Below are positions 61,701 through 64,000 of a stretch of DNA of 64,000 bases, one piece after another (position 1 is the first letter of the stretch; every line of letters begins with the position of its first letter). The notes beneath the pieces are model-generated. The model ran no database searches. It was not told where the DNA came from and saw only the letters and a list, made by a program, of their open reading frames with translations. Origin of the DNA: an uncultured Halomonas sp. (GTDB taxonomy: Bacteria > Pseudomonadota > Gammaproteobacteria > Pseudomonadales > Halomonadaceae); the NCBI RefSeq assembly GCF_947493865.1, contig NZ_CANLTC010000008.1, positions 62,001 to 126,000 of the forward strand, given 5' to 3'. Made by a program: the position numbers and the translations under genes.

Positions 61701-62749
61701 CGGAGGACTGGCGAACCGAGCAATTGGCACCGCATCTGAGCATGAATCTCAAGGTGGTGGATCACGAGGGGCAATTTCTAGGCCAAGGGCGCGATCTATC
61801 GGCCCTCGAACAGCGCTTCTCAGAGGCCGCAAGAGCCGGCGCCCAAGCATTGAGTGAAACCACCGATGTCACGGAAGAGGTGGAAGGATTGCCCGCAACG
61901 CCGTTGCCAGAATCCTATTCCACCGTACAGGCGGGTATTAGGGTGGCGGCCTATCCCGCCTTGACCGAAGGCAAGTCCCGGAACGATGGTACCCAGGCCT
62001 TGGCGCTTACGCTGTTCGATCATCCCGATCGCGCCCGAGAGGCGCATAGGCAGGGCATCAAACGCCTGGCCATGCAGCGCTTGCCGGATCAGGTGAAGGC
62101 ACTCAAGCACCTCAAGGGGGTGGATCGCTGCGCCCTGTTGTTTGCAAAGATCGGCAGCAAAGCGCACCTGATCGAGGATCTGGTCGAGGCGGTTTTCCTG
62201 CATGAGATTGCCTTCGATCCGCTGCCGCGCTCCCAGGAGAATTTCGAGGCGCGATTGGCAGCGCAGCGCGACAAGCTGGTGCCCTATGGCGAATCCCTGA
62301 TCGGTACGCTGCACAAGGCACTGGAGGGCCATCTGGCGGTGACCCGGGCGTTGAAGGGTAATCTCAGTATGGCCCTGGCACTGGTGTACGGTGATCTAAA
62401 AGCCCAGATGCAGCGGTTGGTGCACCCTGGTTTCATCAGTGAAGCCGGCGACTGGCTCAAGGAATATCCGCGCTACATGCAGGCGGCGCAGATTCGTCTC
62501 GAAAAGGCCCCACGGGAGCGCATGCGCGACCAGATGCTGATGCAGCAGGTACAGGATTTCGAGTCACGCCTGGCCAACCGTCGCAAGGCCCATCAACAAC
62601 ATGATGGCGAAATTATAGCGCTCGATGAATTTGGCTGGTGGCTGGAAGAGCTTCGGGTATCGCTATTCGCCCAGCAGTTGGGCACTCGTGAACCGGTCTC
62701 GGTCAAGCGTCTCGAACGCAGCTGGGCCGAGATTGCCGGTCGGGGATGA
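58715..62749 (+). CDS. hrpA: DEAH-box RNA helicase HrpA
   Basis: This 1344-residue ATPase has Walker A GETGSGKTTQLPK near 107, DEAH (IIDEAHERSLNIDFLLGY) near 204, SATIDVERFAAHFA, QRKGRCGRIAEGLCIRLY, and a long C-terminal DUF3418 domain. Length matches HrpA (about 1300). It rescues stalled ribosomes or acts on RNA. The start is a TTG at 58715 (MSSTLSSSS), six bases after CGAGG; a TTG at 58709 is less likely. Confidence 0.94.
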   Translation: MSSTLSSSSADLHAELIALKARLDDCLLQDAVKLKPRLDGLERRAQQGKPVDRGLAEITQRLQASQEKLSLRRSQTVSLNYPPALPVVEHREELLEALASHQVVVVAGETGSGKTTQLPKMCLELGLGRRGLIGHTQPRRLAARSVATRLAEELEVPLGEQVGYQIRFTDQTNERTLVKLMTDGILLAETQRDPDLSRYEAIIIDEAHERSLNIDFLLGYLKRLMARRSDLKIIITSATIDVERFAAHFATQISRKESKPAPVVQVSGRTYPVEVHYRPLVREADDEEDRTLQEGILHAMEEIEAVEREKRWFNGPRDVLVFLPGEREIRETADTLRRADLRHTEVLPLYARLSNAEQNRVFQSHTGRRIVLSTNVAETSLTVPGIRYVIDPGLVRISRYSYRAKVQRLPIEPVSQASADQRKGRCGRIAEGLCIRLYSEEDFLARPEFTEPEIQRTNLASVILSMLSLKLGDIAAFPFVDAPDSRFIKDGFRLLFELGAVDEGNRLTTTGRRLARLPIDPRLARMVLAGAEGECLREVLVVVSALSVQDPRERPAEKRQAADQAHKRWDDPDSDFVAWLNLWAGFESAREDLSGNQLRRWCREHYINYMRVREWHDTYRQLRLLLRDMEIHLPAAPQPVAADAEKADEADHAALKQQHVRLHQALLTGLLSNIGQFIENREYLGARNRRFMIHPGSGLAKKTPKWIMAGELVETSRLFARQAARIQPEWIEPLAGQLTKRSYSEPHWEMKRAQVVAFEQVTLFGLPIVSRRKVHYGPIAPQESREIFIRRALVEGEYRTKAEFFAFNRALIDEVENLEDRARKRDILVDEETLFDFYDQLLPEGIVNGQGFEHWRRRAEADDPDILKLDKATLLARSVDDISDTQYPDELVLNGVSYPLSYHFAPDAEDDGVTMTVPAAMLSQLPRHRLDWLVPGLLREKCIALLKSLPKAVRRQVVPIPDWVDAALATLTPANVPLTEALGEFLRVKTGLRLTPEDWRTEQLAPHLSMNLKVVDHEGQFLGQGRDLSALEQRFSEAARAGAQALSETTDVTEEVEGLPATPLPESYSTVQAGIRVAAYPALTEGKSRNDGTQALALTLFDHPDRAREAHRQGIKRLAMQRLPDQVKALKHLKGVDRCALLFAKIGSKAHLIEDLVEAVFLHEIAFDPLPRSQENFEARLAAQRDKLVPYGESLIGTLHKALEGHLAVTRALKGNLSMALALVYGDLKAQMQRLVHPGFISEAGDWLKEYPRYMQAAQIRLEKAPRERMRDQMLMQQVQDFESRLANRRKAHQQHDGEIIALDEFGWWLEELRVSLFAQQLGTREPVSVKRLERSWAEIAGRG

Positions 62750-62807
62750 TTGAAATCTCGAGAACAGAGGCGAAGGCCATTGGCCGGTCGCCGCCAGGAG
62801 AGAACCA

Positions 62808-63935
62808 ATGACACATGCGGTGATTACCGGCACGGGGCTTTACACCCCGGAGCATGCCATCGACAACGATGCGCTGGTAGCGTCCTTCAATACCTGGGTC
62901 GACAAGGAGAATGCACGCCACGCGGATGCCATCGAGCGTGGCGAACGTGAGCCGTTGGCCCATTCCAGTACGGAATTCATCGTCAAGGCCTCGGGGATTC
63001 ACAGCCGCTACGTGCTGGATGCCGAAGGCATTCTCGATCCTGAGCGCATGCGTCCGCGTTTGCCGCAACGTGGCAACGATGAAAACTCTATCCAGTGCGA
63101 GATGGGCATCGCCGCAGCTCGGGAAGCCCTCGATCGCGCCCGGGTCGAGGCCGGCGATATCGACTTGCTGATCGTCGCCTGCTCCAATCTCGAGCGCTCC
63201 TATCCGGCGGTTGCCGTGGAATTGCAGGCCGCCCTGGGCACTGGGGGCTATGCCTTCGACATGAACGTGGCCTGCAGTTCCGCCACCTTTGCCATCGAAA
63301 CTGCCGCCAATGCCATCGGCAATGGCAGCGTACGGCGAGCGCTGGTGGTCAACCCGGAAATCTGTTCGGCCCACCTCAATTTTCGCGATCGGGACAGCCA
63401 TTTCATCTTCGGCGATGCCTGTACCGCCATTGTTCTTGAAGCCAATGACGTCGCAGTCGCCGAATCGCGTTTCGAGATCCTCGGAACGCGCTTGATCACA
63501 CGCTACTCGAATGCCATTCGCAACAATGCCGGTTTCCTCAATCGAGTGACCGATAGCGATCCTTTGGCCGAGGATAAGTTGTTCGTCCAGGAAGGACGCC
63601 GGGTGTTCAAGGAGGTGTGCCCGATGGTGGCGCAGTTGATCATCGATCATCTGGCCTCCTTGCAGGTGCGCGGCGATCAGCTTGCGCGTCTGTGGTTGCA
63701 TCAGGCCAACCAACATATGAATGACTTGATTGCACGGCGGGTATTGGGTGCCGAGCCAGCTCCGGGCCAGGCGCCTGTCATTCTTGACCGCTACGCCAAC
63801 ACCAGCTCGGCGGGATCGATCATTGCACTGCATTTACATCAAGATGATCTGATGGACGGCGCCCTGGGTGTCGTGTGCTCCTTTGGTGCCGGGTACAGTG
63901 CCGGCAGTGTCCTCCTACGCAAGGCAAAAAAATGA
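62808..63935 (+). CDS. FabH-like beta-ketoacyl-ACP synthase III
   Basis: The 375-residue protein has the ketosynthase III Cys156 in MNVACSSATFA, His298 in WLHQANQHM and Asn331 in YANTSSAGS. It is longer than typical FabH (about 320), with an insert around residues 35-90, like the P. aeruginosa PA3286-type enzymes that condense octanoyl-CoA with malonyl-ACP. Starter choice is inferred from the length only. It is coupled to the lipoprotein gene by ATGA. Confidence 0.9.
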   Translation: MTHAVITGTGLYTPEHAIDNDALVASFNTWVDKENARHADAIERGEREPLAHSSTEFIVKASGIHSRYVLDAEGILDPERMRPRLPQRGNDENSIQCEMGIAAAREALDRARVEAGDIDLLIVACSNLERSYPAVAVELQAALGTGGYAFDMNVACSSATFAIETAANAIGNGSVRRALVVNPEICSAHLNFRDRDSHFIFGDACTAIVLEANDVAVAESRFEILGTRLITRYSNAIRNNAGFLNRVTDSDPLAEDKLFVQEGRRVFKEVCPMVAQLIIDHLASLQVRGDQLARLWLHQANQHMNDLIARRVLGAEPAPGQAPVILDRYANTSSAGSIIALHLHQDDLMDGALGVVCSFGAGYSAGSVLLRKAKK

Positions 63936-64000
63936 AAAACCATAGCAAATTACTGACAGGTCTAGTAATGGGGGCATTGCTTACCGGTTGTGCCAGTCAA
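63932..64000 (+). CDS. lipoprotein gene, 5' end only
   Basis: ATG 63932 overlaps the stop of the FabH-like gene and reads MKNHSKLLTGLVMGALLTGC followed by ASQ to the window edge. This is a short signal peptide with lipobox LTGC, so the product is an envelope lipoprotein. The rest lies beyond the window and its family cannot be named. Confidence 0.8.
   Translation, partial: MKNHSKLLTGLVMGALLTGCASQ

Overview
The window looks like chromosome of a moderately GC-rich, probably halophilic gammaproteobacterium; Halomonas or a close relative in the Halomonadaceae is the best guess. The evidence is the gene content (two tandem BCCT-type compatible-solute carriers, dnaX-ybaB-recR, rnd-ycgL-ycgN, a long-form QueF, a KefA-size mechanosensitive channel, a TctCBA uptake system) and the gammaproteobacterial protein style. 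No ribosomal RNA is present, so the genus is an inference.

Layout. 1-414: tRNA-Glu, tRNA-Gly, a decayed tRNA-Gly remnant and a second identical tRNA-Glu. 565-5551: a thiamine-pyrophosphate (TPP) regulated block. One TPP riboswitch leads an SDR plus flavin monooxygenase operon on +, a second leads a sodium:solute symporter on -, and the two operons converge with overlapping stop codons. A Yip1-family membrane gene and a MarR regulator diverge beside it around a perfect palindrome. 5616-9311: an ABC-2 exporter coupled to queF, then a nitroreductase and a thioesterase-like gene. 9424-9511: tRNA-Ser(GGA).

9498-16338: a 6.8-kb integrated island in the 3' end of tRNA-Ser, bounded by a 14-bp direct repeat. 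It carries a tyrosine integrase, an AlpA-type regulator, a DUF3987-like replication protein, six very small genes (one of 58 codons), a cluster of GGGGGAA repeats that may be a replication origin, and a promoter-terminator pair predicting a small RNA. No capsid, tail or lysis genes are visible, so a phage satellite or similar parasite is the best reading. To its right lie two ~165-bp tandem copies of the old tRNA terminator region.

16686-25753: a cupin-XRE regulator separated by a 274-bp palindromic MITE-like element from a symporter plus Old-Yellow-Enzyme-type (TMADH-like) operon; a STAS-like gene; a YhiN flavoprotein; a second MITE-like element; and the ergothioneine genes egtB-egtD. 25872-35261: yqjD-yqjE-yqjK-like envelope genes, pldA, a giant mechanosensitive channel, tlyA, and tctCBA. 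35329-38592: a two-gene operon of a 670-residue protein of unknown family and an ATP-grasp enzyme, the least explained pair in the window. 38876-38990: the 4.5S signal recognition particle RNA. Then pirin, a cNMP/CBS/DUF294 nucleotidyltransferase coupled to a DEDD exonuclease, and two tandem BCCT carriers.

46620-64000: core housekeeping genes (dnaX, ybaB, recR, rnd, ycgL, ycgN, an S9 peptidase), an operon of a small membrane protein, a VWA protein and a class II glutamine amidotransferase, then a FadD-type ligase, HrpA, a FabH-like ketosynthase and the first 23 codons of a lipoprotein gene cut by the window edge.

All family names come from motif recognition by eye; no database search was run.
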